Shown here one piece after another: positions 1-12,639 of a stretch of DNA of 64,000 bases. This DNA comes from Hyalella azteca. Lineage: Eukaryota > Arthropoda > Malacostraca > Amphipoda > Hyalellidae. The position numbers and the translations under genes are program-made. The first letter of the stretch is position 1, and each line of letters starts with the position of its first letter. Under the pieces are notes generated by a model that made no database searches, was not told where the DNA came from, and was given only the letters and a program-made list of their open reading frames with translations. The stretch covers positions 49,028 through 113,027 of the forward strand of contig NW_025946815.1 in the NCBI RefSeq assembly GCF_000764305.2. Reading direction: 5' to 3'.

Positions 1-420
1 ATTGTTTCTTCAAAGATCATTAAAATTGAGTCAAAGGCTGGTACAAATCGAATAGGTATGAGAGGTGACTTGAATTGAGTAGTGATAACAAAGTCTTCTT
101 GTGCATGAGTGCATGAGACAAATAAGATGATCCGATATTTCCAGCTACTCACAGATTACGGTACGATCCAGTACGATCCATCGGGACTACGCTACGTTTC
201 CGACAAAGCCAGCTCATGACGAGAGCCATCGTGAGGTTGCACCTTCTTAATAAATGTTTTGGGTCCTTAGTTTGAGCTGCCACGCCAGGCACAGTCTGGC
301 CATGCAGCCCAGTTAAAATTAGGGCAAGGAATAGAACCGGCCGCCACCGGCTATAGGGCCGACGTAGATATGCAACAGTGCCGCGATTGAGTAGAAATGT
401 CCGCATTAGAGACGATATCA
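1..420. repeat. Dispersed repeat, copy of 45625-46050
   Basis: This stretch runs parallel to 45625-46050 and is inverted relative to 8700-9010. Shared landmarks are a run about TTGAATTGAGTAGTGATAAC, a block about GAGCTGGCTTTG (read on the minus strand), and CCAGTTAAAATTAGGGCA. A minus-strand reading frame is partly kept in two copies, so it may be the remnant of a transposon gene, but I do not recognise the protein. Confidence 0.6.
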
Positions 421-720
421 CTAGATGTGGAGCAGCGCTTATTAAACCTCTGCAGGCTCAGTTCTGCAGACACGCAGCTCTCAGCGAGCTCCTCCGGCTC
501 AAACCAGCCCATCGCCCGCTCTGGGGCGGCCCTGGCAGCGCCTCCCGCAGTTAAGTTTAACCGTTTGTCGACAACGCGACAACAATTTAAATTATTTTTT
601 CTCTCGTCGAAATCATCGACACGTCACTCTTAACAATGGCAGGATAGATTAGATAGTCTTCACTGTCGAACATTCACGTCGTATATGCACTGGCGATATC
701 AAATACAAACTAATAAAGTC
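421..720. other. Unassigned stretch
   Basis: The left part is GC-rich (about 430-560) with a short open frame that matches nothing I know; the right part is AT-rich. No copy of this piece was seen elsewhere in the window, although the sequences on both sides recur. Confidence 0.4.
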
Positions 721-1645
721 TTTTCTGAAGGATGTAGAAAAGCTTCAAATTATATACCGCTAAGTGCTCCCATCGGATAAACGTCGACGGCAGCTCCGAC
801 ATTCGAAAACTGATTTTTCGTGTCCGATGTTCGCACCTGAGCTAGCTTGACCACCATGACACCTTATCACACTTCGCTCTCTCAAACACATACTGTAGCT
901 ACAAAATGAATGACTTGCTATCGTCCAGTAAATAGATAAAAAGCCACATTTGTGTTGAAAGTGTTTGGATATTATTCATTTATATTTATTTCAGAGGAAT
1001 GAACGCATGTTAATATTCAATAAAAAAAAGAATATTACTCGGAATGGGGCAAAATGTTCGTTATCAATATCGATCATTAATGGAGGCAGACATGCAGTGC
1101 TTCTCTTACAATTTCACATGATTTTTGGCCATGTGAAATGCCGTTACTTCAATCTTTCCTAAATTAATTTACAAGCTATTTCTGTAGATTATAAAACCTT
1201 TAAAATGAAGCTAAATCTATATCGCAATTTATGTCTCACTATTTTCATTGACTAAATCAGCCTCATTGAAAAATTGAGGCAAATTTGCCATGATTAATGG
1301 AACACGTTAACGCAGCCGCATGAAAACATTCCGAATATCAACTATGAAAGAGTTTCCGATGGGACCGTTTTAAACAAAAATATTACTGAGATTTGCAGCA
1401 GTTTCTTCTTACAACTTTTAGTCGAAAACAGGAGGTCCATATAATTCAATTAGATAAAATGAAAGTGAAATCAATAACGTTTTCTGCACACTCACGTTAG
1501 AAAAAATCCGGAAAATTTGATCGATATCTCCTGAACATTATTAAAGCATAGTTATGCTTAAACGTTTCTCTTTGCGGAAGTGTTCAAACCGGGATAGCAA
1601 ATTAAAGACTTACGTATTTTAAAGTATTAAAATAATGATGTCAGA
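721..1645. repeat. Partial copy of the left end of block E-rep
   Basis: Bases 730-870 match 30895-31030 and 46060-46190 (landmark GCTTCAAATTATATACCGCT). Bases 1381-1645 match 31037-31280 and 46218-46455 (landmark GCTTAAACGTTTCTCTTTGC). In those two copies the pieces are almost contiguous, so about 500 bp (871-1380) are extra here or were lost there. No gene is visible inside. Confidence 0.7.
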
Positions 1646-1659
1646 GCTTATATATTAAG

Positions 1660-2055
1660 TTGTACTTGACGATCGGGTTCATTGACTAATGTAGTGAGGG
1701 ATAAGTAAGACACATCAGTCCAGATAACGTATCTTGTATACGGGGTGGTAATACATTAGTACGATACAGAGTTATAAGCTACGGCGTCTACCGTAAGGTC
1801 GGAGAACTGTACCGACACGCTACATCGCGGAGCGCTTATCAGCTACTGCGGGGGCCTTACTTAAGGTTGCTAGCCCGTTTATAGGCTTCGCTTCCGCCCA
1901 CTACTAAGGTCTTGATAGCTGGTCTGTCACGTGTCTTCCAGATGTTGACTCGTCATCAATCTCTATCAGGTCAAGTGAATATTTCGTCTCAATTACTTAC
2001 AATAATAATGATTATAAAGAGACGCCAGATTGACACCGGACACATCCCCTCTACA
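1660..2055. repeat. Dispersed repeat shared with 43890-44250 and 45160-45190
   Basis: The match starts near GGTTCATTGACTAA and ends near GACGCCAGATTGACACCGGA. The second copy is interrupted by a TTAA-flanked foldback element, so this copy shows the uninterrupted state. The same segment is missing from the otherwise homologous inverted region around 9420, which suggests it is itself a mobile unit. Confidence 0.65.
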
Positions 2056-2059
2056 AGGA

Positions 2060-5000
2060 AAGATCGCCCCGATCGTATGGACACAAAATAAGAAAAAAAC
2101 TTTTTGTTCAAAACCTTCGGTCATATCGTATCTCATACCTTAGGTATTCAGTAATGAAGGTTGTATTGTAACTGATTAATATATAATGATACAGTTCCTT
2201 CACTTGACAGTATGAAAAACCGGAGTATGGCACTTTTAAAAGAAAAGAACAAGTCCATCTCCAACGCAATTTGAAAGAAATCCCAACTGGGAATCTTATT
2301 TGCCTTGTGGTATTTAATGCCACGTTCCTCCGTTCAACGGGTTCATATCCTTGTGACACATGAGCTGATTAATCTACCGACTCAGCGTCTAAGACAAGCA
2401 TTCAGTGACACCGTGGACTTATAGCTAACTAGGTGCGCTATGTAAACAAAGTAATGATTTATTAAATTCGTACGCCATCAATGCGGTTGAAGGTTAGTTA
2501 TGATTTTAGATTCCTCTCTATGACCTATCGTGATCGTTCATTCCCTCTCTCTAGAAAAAATTGTTCTTAAAATTTTCGTCGTAAAATGTACACACTGAAT
2601 ACACGGGAATGCTATTGGAATCCATGTCTTCCAATATAAAAACAATGAGAGCAACATAAATCTTGAATTAAGATTATAACACAAAATAATAAGGATTACA
2701 GCGTTCACAGATTAATGGAAGAGATTTAAATCATCGAATCTTCACCTGTAGAGAAACATTTTAAACTGACAATTAATAACAATCAATCCACATACAAGGA
2801 TTGATTCGTTCGCTAACACCGAGTTACTTTAATTAGATGTATTAACTTTGAATATAACATACATAGAACACATTTATTATCGGCGAGCTTTCATTAAATC
2901 GCGAAGGAAATTGTTTGCACAAAATTCTGCATGTTTCTCGAAATCATAAAATTTTTAATGATAGTAACGCATCATAAAAATCTATATTAGTATCGGTCTG
3001 TTTCATTAATTTTATTACATTGCTTATGCAGATGCTAGCAAAACAAGACATTTTAACTTGAAGATTAGTTAGCTATTGCCAATCAAATCGGGATGCTTGT
3101 TGATTATAATTTAATAGCGATTAATTATCACTTCTAGATTGAAATGCAACTCAAATTTCGAAGTTCAATAAACATCGATATTCGTTTAGCGTGTAAACGT
3201 TGCAAAATTCGCTATAAAATCATTTATAGCTAAATACAGTAAAAATGAGAATGTTTAAAAAAAGCATTCTGCGTCAACATGTTAATTACAAACGTGTGAA
3301 ATATTACATTTGAGTGGTAAACACAGTAATTGTATCAAACCATTTGCCATTCGCAGCGCTGGATTCAAATACAATATAATATTTGAACAAACAAAATCTC
3401 GTTAATATGTATTAAACATCGTTCGAATAAGTGGCAAAATGTAGACATGAACAATTTAACAATAAAGTTATCAAATTTTAACTTCGGTTCGTCACACTTG
3501 AATGATCTCAGTGACATGGGGTCAAAAATAATCTCCTCTGTATTGATAATATCACGATATCTCCTGCATACGAACCATATTATTGCTATGTGCCTTAATT
3601 AGATCACTTGTCTCGTTAAAGATCTCAATAATTGGCCATCGTTGAACGTGAAGACATTCTGCTTACGTCGCGATTTTGAACGGACGTTGCGTAAGGTCAG
3701 CAAATATTGCTTGCATCGTCATTAAATTCTTTTAGCTTAAAACAAAAAAAAAGTTGGTTGGTGTATTACGGTCGACACTTCAAAGTGAATGATGAGATCA
3801 ATGGTCGGCAATAATTTTTAAGTATTATGAAATTATCTGAATAGAAAATTTCGCACGACATGATCAAGCGTTAGAAAAGTTAATTTATAACTCCGCGCAT
3901 TCATCATAATCACAGATACATTTATATTCAACTCAAAAAATTCCCCATTTCATATTAAGATGCGCATAATTGTATTTTTCAAGAAAACACATTCAATAAT
4001 AGTGCAATAATCGCAACAAAATGAAAAAGCAACGTAACTGTAAATGATAATTGCAGCGTATTTATAAATACATTATACATCCTCATAAGAAAATTGTGGG
4101 CTCAATACAGGGCATTGACATCGTTGCAAAGAATGAAAGGTTGCTAAAAAATTTTTTTTTAACCATTCAGAGGGAGAAAAAACTTACTGGCTTCGATGAA
4201 TCGAGGCAGCATTTCTTTGAATGTTGAACTCTTTGAGATGCAAGTGAACTTCTAGTCTCTGACGGCTTTATCTACTCATGACTGTACAATAAGCAATTGT
4301 TACAGTTTAATCTACTTTTAGAGATTAAATCTACCGATTGAAATCACTTGGATATCTCAATAAATCAATTCATTACTTTTACAGTTAATATAATTGAGTA
4401 GGTAATATACATTATCTTTATTGATAAAACGGTGAAGAAATATAGAGTAGAAACATGAAATATTGTATTAAAAAATCTCAAAAGTCAGTTGTACATCAAC
4501 GTTGCACATTTGAACAGATTGTTGCAAAAAAACATACGTAGGCGGAAATTAATTATAAATACTTCCCTGTCTGAATCAATGTTCGTTACATTTCACTGTT
4601 CGTTACGTTTAATGTGGCATCAATTTTAACTGTAGAAATACTCGACAATACTGCACACAATTGTATGCTGCTTCATGAATTATCAATCCTTTGTACGTTA
4701 TTGAAATTGATTCAATTATTTATGGTCTTGGGATTCTTGCAGCTACGATTTTTCTTTAATTCCGCAAATCGTAGTAAGACGTGAAATTAAATTTATAATG
4801 AAGCTTTACTTCATCATTATTACACATTCAAGAGAATTATATTTTATATATATAGGGCATTTAAGCGAGTCTTAGATACTCGATCTCTGAATTCTTTAAA
4901 ATCAACAATATTTTAGCCCAATTTTTCTGGTATTGACTGTTAAAAGGTTTGCCGGTTGAAGGGCAGAAATTGTTCACTTTCGTGACGAAATGACATATTA

Positions 5001-5400
5001 ATCAAATTTGTAACGAATATGGTAACAGGAAATCATTATGCAAGATGAATCGTTTGCAAACGTTAATTGTAAAATAAATTCTACTCGATTGTACGTCGTC
5101 CATCGCTTACGCATTTGGTTTCGGCAGAAGCTTTTCTTTTATGCAAGTTTGATTAAAGACCAGAGCATTTTTTTATTAATAATGTTCTTGTTCGTTTTTT
5201 CGAAGACGACATTTCTTGCTGGCGCCGGGAGATCAAAAAACAGTTTTCCAAATGACATTTTAATAGATTTCGACGTTTCGAAAAAAAAAACAATTTGCAT
5301 TATCAAGCAGGTGAAAGTTTTATAACACTTGAAATTGAACTTTGGAAATGACGGAAGTACAAATCAATGGTGTAGTAGATATAACTCAGAATATAAGCCT
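2060..5400. other. AT-rich stretch with no recognised gene
   Basis: Only short open frames occur (for example 2108-2359 minus and 5038-5325 plus). None resembles a known protein or shows a splice context matching the lectin genes. I found no tandem repeat, terminal inverted repeat or second copy within the window. Confidence 0.5.
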
Positions 5401-5402
5401 AA

Positions 5403-5640
5403 AATTACTCTGAAAATAATTTCAGCGTCCGGACAAATTCTGCAGTTTGGAGGTTGATAGCGGGAGACTCGCTCTCGATAATGAAGGCCTCAGCTATCGC
5501 CAGTCTCGATGGGTCAGGGCACCGCACAACTATGCTGGTGCAGGCCTCCAATGTCGCTCGGGTGATTGTCTCATTGTGAGCCTCCCGCATATGTGGTTCT
5601 TAGGTCCTCAAGATTGTAGGTGGCATGTGAGTCGTCGGCT
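5403..5640 (-). pseudogene. Penelope-like element, C-terminal endonuclease remnant
   Basis: Read on the minus strand, the frame ends with residues of the type LAIAEAFIIESESPAINLQ followed by a short tail and stop. This resembles the EAxxI...P.IN block near the end of GIY-YIG endonucleases of Penelope-like retroelements. An in-frame stop lies upstream and no reverse transcriptase is next to it. I infer a 5'-truncated, dead fragment. The match rests on a short motif and could also belong to another retroelement tail. Confidence 0.4.
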
Positions 5641-5850
5641 TAAGGTCGTGCTAGTAAGACCAATGTAGTTTATGTTTTGCAGAAGTCTACAACCTTCTTT
5701 ATTACATGAGAATTTATAAACAACATTAGTTTCTTGAAGCAGTCCAGGTTTTTTTACGGGGATTATTATTCATTACAAGGTTTTTAATTTTCTTTTTTTT
5801 TGTAGTAGATCAGAAGTTTTATTTTTCCGTTGTCCGCTGTGCTCTTGATA

Positions 5851-7590
5851 GGGGTAACATGGGGGCAGCGGGCCCCTCCTTTTTTTAAACTAAATTTTTG
5901 ATGAAGTTTTAATTGATACAGTTGATGAAGTTTTTAATTGATTTGCGCGTCCATGCCGAGCAGTGCAATGTTCCGGTGTCCGATAGTGATTTTAGAGTTC
6001 TAGCTTACACGACCGGTGTTACTGACCTACGGATTTTAGAACCTCTGTTTATTTTTTAACAGAAACCTCGGTTAAATGCAGCCTTCAGCTCCTATCCCCT
6101 AGAAATTGTAAATAGATAGGCCTGTCTCCTTATATGTATTTGTTTTTATTTTTGTCAATTTATGTTTTTATCTTCGATGTGAATTTAGTTTTCTAATTGA
6201 TTCTGCTTTTCTTATAGGTTTTGAACTTTTGAACTGACGATGGAGCTGGACTCCGAAACGTTTTCATTCTTAAGAAATGGTTAATATTATGGCTGTTTTC
6301 TTTGCTTTTATATTCCTGATTAACTTGCGATTTAAGCAATCTAGTAATTTTATTACTTTAATTGATACGGGGCGGATCTTTGTTTTGTTTAAAGGTACGA
6401 CTAATCAGGAATGTATGTTGTGAACTAGACGCCTATAAAGTTATTCAATTTTTAATGAAACACTTATTTGTAAAAAGTGTCAAAATGGACCCATTGCTCC
6501 ACCCCTGGGGCAATGGGCCTATGGGCCTGGGGCAAGGCGCCCACCCTTTATCCCTTTCCCACAATTGCACATTTTTCGTTTAAAAATGATAAAACAACAC
6601 TTTACAGTTAAAAATAAGAAAAATGTAATACAAAATTTTTCATTCATTCATTTATTAACAACTCAAAAAAATCATATCCTTAAGATGAAAAAATATACTC
6701 TTGGCTTAAAAAATCAATTACTGACGTGAAGAACATTATTTCATTGACATAAAAATATATATCCTTTACATGAAAAATATATCCTTGCGATAAAAAATTC
6801 GTCCTTGACATGAAAAAAATGTATTCTTGACTAGAAAAAATATATTTGGTTGATCAGAAAAAACTTCGTTCCAGTTTCGTCCATAATCCAGATATTAAGG
6901 TCAGAGAATTCGTACCTAATAGTGATTTCAGCCAACACCATAGAAACTCATCAACATTTGGCTCATTGGTGTTGACTGAAATCAACTTTTGGCAAGTCAA
7001 GAGTCAATAACTCGATAAGGGGTCATAAATACTCATAACTAGGAACTAAACCTGCTGCCTTGAGGCGGGAAATAAAAAAACATGATATATGAATTAAGTG
7101 TAATTTGTAATTCTAAAAGCTAGTCATAGTTTGAAAAGGTCATTGAGACAAATCTAATGATGTATAACACAAGACTTCACCATGGGGCGCTTTGCCAGCG
7201 CCACGCATGGGCCCGTTGCCCCCACTATATAGATATCATTTCAATTTATATCGTGTCAACATTTTATTTTAAAAGCTAATTGTCTAAACTTGATCTCAAA
7301 ATTATCCCTATAAATATTACTTTCAAAAAATAATTCACAGTAATTTCAAAAGTTTCATCTACAGTAATCGAAAACAGTTTTATTCAGCAGCAAAAAACTT
7401 TTATCTGGGCTAAAACTGTTATTCACAAATAACCTAATAGCGCAAGTACTTAACAAAACGTAAATCCGTACGCTTCATCCCAGTGAACTGTCGACCGGCG
7501 GTAGAGAACACGGACCAATATCTGCCGTACTTAGCGGGAAACCCGCCATGGGCCCATGACCCGCAGTGGGCTCGCTGCCCCATGTTACCC
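5851..7590. mobile_element. TA-flanked DNA element with GGGGTAACATGG termini
   Basis: The left end GGGGTAACATGGGGGCAGCG (5851-5870) is mirrored by the right end, whose reverse complement begins GGGTAACATGGGGCAGCG (from 7590 inward). Both ends are flanked by TA (5849-5850 and 7591-7592), as for Tc1/mariner-type insertions. No transposase frame is visible, so it is non-autonomous. Related G-rich ends also occur inside, near 6480-6550 and 7175-7225, suggesting nested or duplicated termini. Confidence 0.6.
6234..6259 (+). other. Hammerhead-ribozyme-like core motif
   Basis: The sequence has CTGACGA, then a small stem (GGAG pairing with CTCC across a CTGGA loop), then GAAAC. This is the order of the conserved hammerhead core (CUGANGA, stem II, GAAA). 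Such motifs occur in Penelope-like elements and in some short retroposons. I do not see a convincing stem III, so activity is doubtful. It lies within the TA-flanked element. Confidence 0.3.
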
Positions 7591-7593
7591 TAT

Positions 7594-7735
7594 TTTCCGG
7601 GCAGTCTGTGACCTTGTCTGTAATGTCAGCGACCGTTTATTGATATTTTTTGAACAGAAGTCACACATAATATTCGAAGTCCAATCTTTTTGTTAAGAAG
7701 TCAAACATAATATCCGAAGTCGAATCTTTTTGTTG
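7594..7735. repeat. Short repeat shared with 60466-60540, followed by a 37-bp tandem pair
   Basis: Bases 7595-7662 match 60469-60538 (landmark GACCGTTTATTGATATTTTT here, with AATA there). The differences between copies keep a short peptide similar, but no larger gene is visible. A direct repeat of about 37 bp follows (7659-7695 and 7696-7735, landmark CATAATATTCGAAGTCCAAT). Confidence 0.5.
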
Positions 7736-7739
7736 AAAT

Positions 7740-8310
7740 CAGTTATTCGTAAAATTTCTCTTTCTGCTTTAAAAATTCCTGACAACTCATCGTATTATAT
7801 TGGAAACAAACTAATTTTCTAGAGGAAATACAAATTTCCTTTCAGATTTTTAGTTCATATTTCATTCGACGACGAACAATATACCATTTTCCGAACCTAT
7901 ACGTTAGCGGCTCATTCAAATAAAAATCTCTCGCAAATGAACACAGCAGTTTTCCGGTGACGCATTTGTCAAGTTCATTTTCCTGAGCTAATTATAGTTG
8001 TCAAGTTTGGACGAAGCATAAGAATCTTTATAGCGCCAGAATTTTGAGGAATAAGGCCTCTGAGTTCGATACGTTAGATTATTATACGTTAGCTAGTAAA
8101 TTATAAGTTGAGCAACATATTATTAATATAATTGCAGGTATCGCCTTCATGAATAATTTTTAAAAATGACCAATAAAAATTATCCTGTTTGAATTTCTGG
8201 TTATTATGTTTCAGTAGAAAATAGGAAGGTCGCGCCATCATCTAGAGATCATATGTTGTGGCAAACTGTGAGAATATTTCTTTATGGGCATGATTCCTAC
8301 ACGCATAAAT
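7740..8310. other. AT-rich stretch with nothing recognised
   Basis: No gene, tandem repeat or second copy was seen here. Confidence 0.4.
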
Positions 8311-8700
8311 ATTTTATGATAAATCAATTCAACTATTTAGTTTAATGTCATTCCAAACCGAAGTGTGAGGAGAAGATGAGTAAATGTAATTTTTTCCATA
8401 GCAATACAGTGGATACCCCATAATTGGAAAAAACACCAACGGTGGCGCACACACATGAGGGCATTGGAGAACGTCTTGATACAGAAAAAGCGACAAAAAA
8501 GTTTCAGTTATGGCCCGCCCTTGTATGGCTGACTGGAAGGTAGGTAGCGATGTTGCTGCCACGACGTCGGCACTCAGGGAGTTCCATATTCTGATGGCCG
8601 AAGGAAAGAAGGAGTGCAGGTGGACGTCGGTTCTGCTGAGTGGGACCTGCAGTTTCTGTTGGCGCCCCCTTATTGCGCGTGTAACTGGCACAATCTTGCA
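8310..8700 (-). pseudogene. 3' tail of a non-LTR retrotransposon (LINE)
   Basis: On the minus strand the frame contains SFFPSAIRIWNSL followed by TFQSAIQG, the pattern that closes the reverse-transcriptase protein of many CR1/L2/Jockey-like LINEs (the broken LINE at 12.6-15.4 kb has the equivalent FFSLRVTDMWNSLP). Everything upstream of this tail is missing: at about 8700 the sequence switches to a different dispersed repeat. This is the usual 5'-truncated LINE insertion. It is not functional. Confidence 0.65.
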
Positions 8701-10985
8701 GCATGGCTGGACTGTGCCTGGCGCGGCAGCTCAAACTTAGGGTCCTAAATATTTGTTGAGAGGGCACAACCTCACGAAGGCTCTCGTCATGAGCTGGCTT
8801 TGTTGGGAACGTAGGTAGTCACGGCGTTATCATACGGGATCGTACTGCAATCTGTGAATGGCTGGCAATATCGGATCATCCTACTTATCTCAGGCAGTCA
8901 TACACAAGGTGAGTTTGCTATCACTACTCAATTCAAGTCACCTCTCTCACCTATTCAATTTGTAAATGCCTTTGACTCATTGTTAGTGATATATGAATAA
9001 ACAATTCATGACGTCGACCTATAGACACTGAGTTTAAACATTCGGTTATTCAAGACTTATCCATCCGCCACAGGCTTAACGCTTGGGTAGAGCTAGAGGA
9101 AAAAGATAACATTGATACCATTAGTTAATGAAATGATCTAACCGCAATAAATTAAAAATACACCGCAGATGATGAGGTGACAGAAGCTTTGCATATATTG
9201 AAATAAACAGGGGAAAAACGGTCAAGTGTCACATTTGCGTACATAAAACCGTCTTAATTCACATTACCAGTTAAAGATTGTTACCTTTTAATCGCAGGCC
9301 ATAATTTTCGTGCGTAACAAACTGTTCGATCATGTTCTTCAAAATGTGTCTCATTTCATCATTTTTCAGTGTACTACACTCATGAGCGTAGACAGGTAAC
9401 GTGGCTAAACGAAACTAAACGATCCAGTCCAAAAATGTTCGCACCAGTTCAAAAATGCTCGTACGCCGTTTCTGTCTAATTTTGATCAGACTTTCGCTCG
9501 GGCGATGCCACCTGAAGGATGACGTCATTGCAGGACATTAACATAAACGCTTAATTGCCCACCAAGTTTTAATTCAACACATAATAATATTGTTTCTGAC
9601 AAAACTATCATAGTTATAATAGTGATTCGAATTATAATTTAATTTATTTATTCTCACTTGAGCACACGTTACAATAAAATACGTATTAAAAACGTGAAAT
9701 AAAATAGCAAGGCTTCCAAGTGAATGTCCATATAAGCTAAAATAGCTTCGCAAGCAACATAATAGGAATATAACTCTATGTATAATTTAGTGAAATATAT
9801 ATATATATATATATATATATTTATTTAATTTTAGTGATAATAAGAGGACGATGAGAAGAAATAATTAACGAATTTCTACAGGAATCACTCCCATTGACAA
9901 ATGCCTTAAGACAACTGATAACCACATGTCATAATAAAAAAAATCAGCATAAAAGAGACAATATCAACATTACACTGAATAAAACAGGGTAAAGACGACT
10001 TCTACAATTGCAGCCACTTTATTCGTCGTATTAAATTCCCCTACTGCTGATATTACTCGTTGCAGGATGTCAAATACTTGTGCTAGTGTCTTCATTTTAT
10101 TAAACATTCCGCAAACGGTTTCTGCAAACAAATCAAAATACAAATGAACAAGCTTAGACTACAATAGAATCGGGAAAACATATAATCGAGAATAACTCGT
10201 CAATTTTTCGACAGAAATGTTCTAAGATGATAGTAGTAATAAATATCCAAAAATAAATAGTTCCTTATCAAAACAGTGAGCGCACCGTGCTGTCGCACCA
10301 GTCGCAACCCGCTGGCGCTAACTGTGGTACAAATCTCTATTCAGCTAGAACTTGCCTAATTCTACAAAGGAAAATTTTCAGTAATTTGTACTGAACATGA
10401 CGTATCGTAATCTGCGGCCGCACAGAGTACAACTAAAAACATCTAGTAAAAATACTTGAAACTTGCATGATAATCGAAATCAAATTAATACTGGTTAACG
10501 ATAAAATCGCGGAATTTTATTTTTAAAAACATTGTGGAGCAATCTTGTCTGAACTCATCCGACAATTTATTAATATTAATATTATTAGTAACTGCTAAAA
10601 CGGTACTGCTTTTTTTCTATTTCTAAACGAACCGGCGGAGTTAAATCGAACGGGTGGGGGCCCCGGGTATTATGGGAATGATGGGGAACAAGCAGGGCGA
10701 AAGCAGTGATAATTTAATAAGTCGAAAATATCTTGCAATAGTGTTTAAATACACGTACGACTTTCATCTGCATTATAGTTTTCATCATTGGTGTTAGTTT
10801 TGTCGCGGTTACAGAGGCGATTCTAAAGTCATTGCATCTGAGACATACAGCGTTCTGTGTTATAGGTGAGCCAAGTAAAAGATCATCGACAGTCAATTCG
10901 GACTTATTCATTATTTATAATAATGTGTGAATGTAGAAGGTGCACCAAAAGATTAACCTGGAGCTTATGATATCATGGACGTGCT
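8700..10985. repeat. Inverted copy of the gene C 3' flank (42865-45990)
   Basis: Read on the minus strand this segment follows 42865-45990 in order. Landmarks are GATATCATAAGCTCC near 10970, an ACTGTCGAT...GGCTCACC stretch near 10870, ATGCAAG...TTTGATTTCGATTATC near 10470, and AAGCCTTGCTATTTTATTTC near 9710. The gene C side carries an extra 1.3 kb (43890-45200) absent here at about 9420. The segment lies 3' of gene A in the same relative orientation as its partner lies 3' of gene C. Confidence 0.75.
9795..9821. repeat. (AT)n microsatellite
   Basis: About thirteen AT dinucleotides in a row. The homologous inverted site near 43500 lacks the expansion. Confidence 0.9.
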
Positions 10986-11104
10986 CCTAGCAAATTAAGT
11001 AAGGTGAGGAATTCTATTCTACTTATACCAACTAAAGTCAAGTACCAATTGACTGGGCAAGGAATACCTGAACACCAACACCACGTACAATGTCATGCAA
11101 CCAG

Positions 11105-11160
11105 GGGCCGGGTTATCAAAACATCGCTACGTACACGTAACCACTTACGTGTTGCGTGAG
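11105..11160. mobile_element. One end of a GGGCCG...ATTATCAAAAC MITE
   Basis: GGGCCGGGTTATCAAAACAT is preceded by CAG and closely resembles the left end of the complete element at 53530-53780, which is also preceded by CAG. No matching right end was found nearby, so this looks truncated. Confidence 0.5.
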
Positions 11161-11605
11161 TGCTGATATGAAGATGTTTTTTCATAATCCGTGTCAGAGG
11201 GTGACTGAATTTCAGTGAAGTCAGTAAAAAGAGAGTGTGGATGGAAAGAACAAGCCTATAGTAAAAGTGCTTTCATTTTAAATAACGCGGACGCTTGAAG
11301 TCAATGAGGAATGCTTGCTTGCGAGGGTAACGTGTGACTGCCTCGCCCACGCGGGAGTCGGGACAATACAGCCTTTGTTTTCTTGTCCAAGCCTACCCCT
11401 TCCCTGAGCACCCAAGCCGCTGAGATTGCCGGTCTCCGAAAGCCGCTTACTCTCAAGTCTGTAACAGAATTTTTGACAGCACTTAGGTAATTTGTACAAT
11501 TTTTACTCAACTTGATTTCGGTTTTTATATTGTGTTTATTTAGCTCTTGCATTTCAAGGTGGCTGGTCGAAACTAAACGATCCAAAAGGGAGGAAAAATA
11601 TTAAT
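11161..11605. other. Unassigned stretch
   Basis: No gene recognised. The motif GAAACTAAACGATCC at about 11568-11582 also occurs near 9412-9426, which hints that this piece may have been joined to the gene A 3' flank before later insertions. Confidence 0.35.
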
Positions 11606-12277
11606 TTAAGGGGACCGGCTACCCTCCGGAAAAACTTCTACAGTTTTTATCCGATTATCATGAAACTTCACATACATACGTAAAAGATAAAAAGAAAAAC
11701 ATTTTGCTCATATGTATTTTTCGAAAAAATTGATAGAAAACGTGAAATTCATAGAAAACGGCTAAAAAAGGGTACTTCAGAAAATCTATCTCCTCCCACA
11801 AATATCATCCTACAACATCGAGACACGTATCATTGCATTTGTAAAGACTATATCTATCGACTCTAACATCACTTTTTTCATTTTCCACCTAGTTTTTTTT
11901 ATGACGTTTTTTCCCATTTTTTACATTTTTCACCCCTCCCCCCCCATGCTTCCCCATATAAAAAACGAACCAGACGAAAATTGAAAAAAGTGATGTTAGA
12001 GTCGATAGGTATGGTCTTTACGAATCGAATGGTATATGTCTCATTGCTCTAGCTTAAAAACTGTAGGAGGAGATAGGTTTTCCGTGACAGTAAGTTGAAC
12101 TTTTCAAATTTTTCAGGACGGCGCGGCAAAGTCCCGTGCGCCTCGAAATAGGCACTCAATGTAGCATGGATACCAAACTACTGGTACCATTGGAAAGAGC
12201 AGAATTCCAGCTTTCAGATGAGCACAAAAACCGAAAAACGCCATAATTGAAAATTTTAGGGTAGCCGGTCCCCTTAA
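11606..12277. mobile_element. TTAA-flanked foldback element, copy 1
   Basis: Perfect 16-bp terminal inverted repeats, GGGGACCGGCTACCCT at 11610-11625 and its complement at 12258-12273, are flanked on both sides by TTAA. Internally, CTCTAACATCACTTTTTT (about 11859-11876) pairs with its complement at about 11984-12001, and TATCTCCTCC pairs with GGAGGAGATA, so the element can fold back on itself. It has no transposase. TTAA targets are used by piggyBac and Kolobok transposases; which family mobilised it cannot be decided here. A related copy is at 44254-45138. Confidence 0.8.
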
Positions 12278-12593
12278 AAGGCCTCCAGCGCTGTTCAAAT
12301 CGCAAAAGGCAGATCAAATCGCAAATTGAGCGACGGCTGGTAAATTTCGTAAAGCTGGTTTCGCCCCTTTAAAGAGAGCAAATTTTTGCAAGAAATGGCA
12401 GGAGAGACTCAGGCAGAAAAACACGGAGACTCAGGTCAACCACTCTCACGAACTCAAGATAACACCGGCCACACAGCGGTCAGTCAGCGGAGCTGGAAGA
12501 CAAGTAAGAAGTCATATCCATAGAACCAGGCCTGTAAATAATGTAAGAAGTAAACGCATGCATCAAAGTGAAATTGCACAAATAGTTTTAAAA
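12278..12593. other. Unassigned stretch before the LINE
   Basis: It lies between the foldback element and the first recognisable LINE codons. It may include LINE 5' sequence, but I cannot show this. Confidence 0.35.
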
Positions 12594-12639
12594 GGTTTTT
12601 ACACGAACTCGGATTCCGTGTTGAACAAAAAAGTGAACG

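Noticed and set aside
5038..5325. 95-codon open frame
   Set aside because: AT-rich, no motif, single-copy; probably chance.
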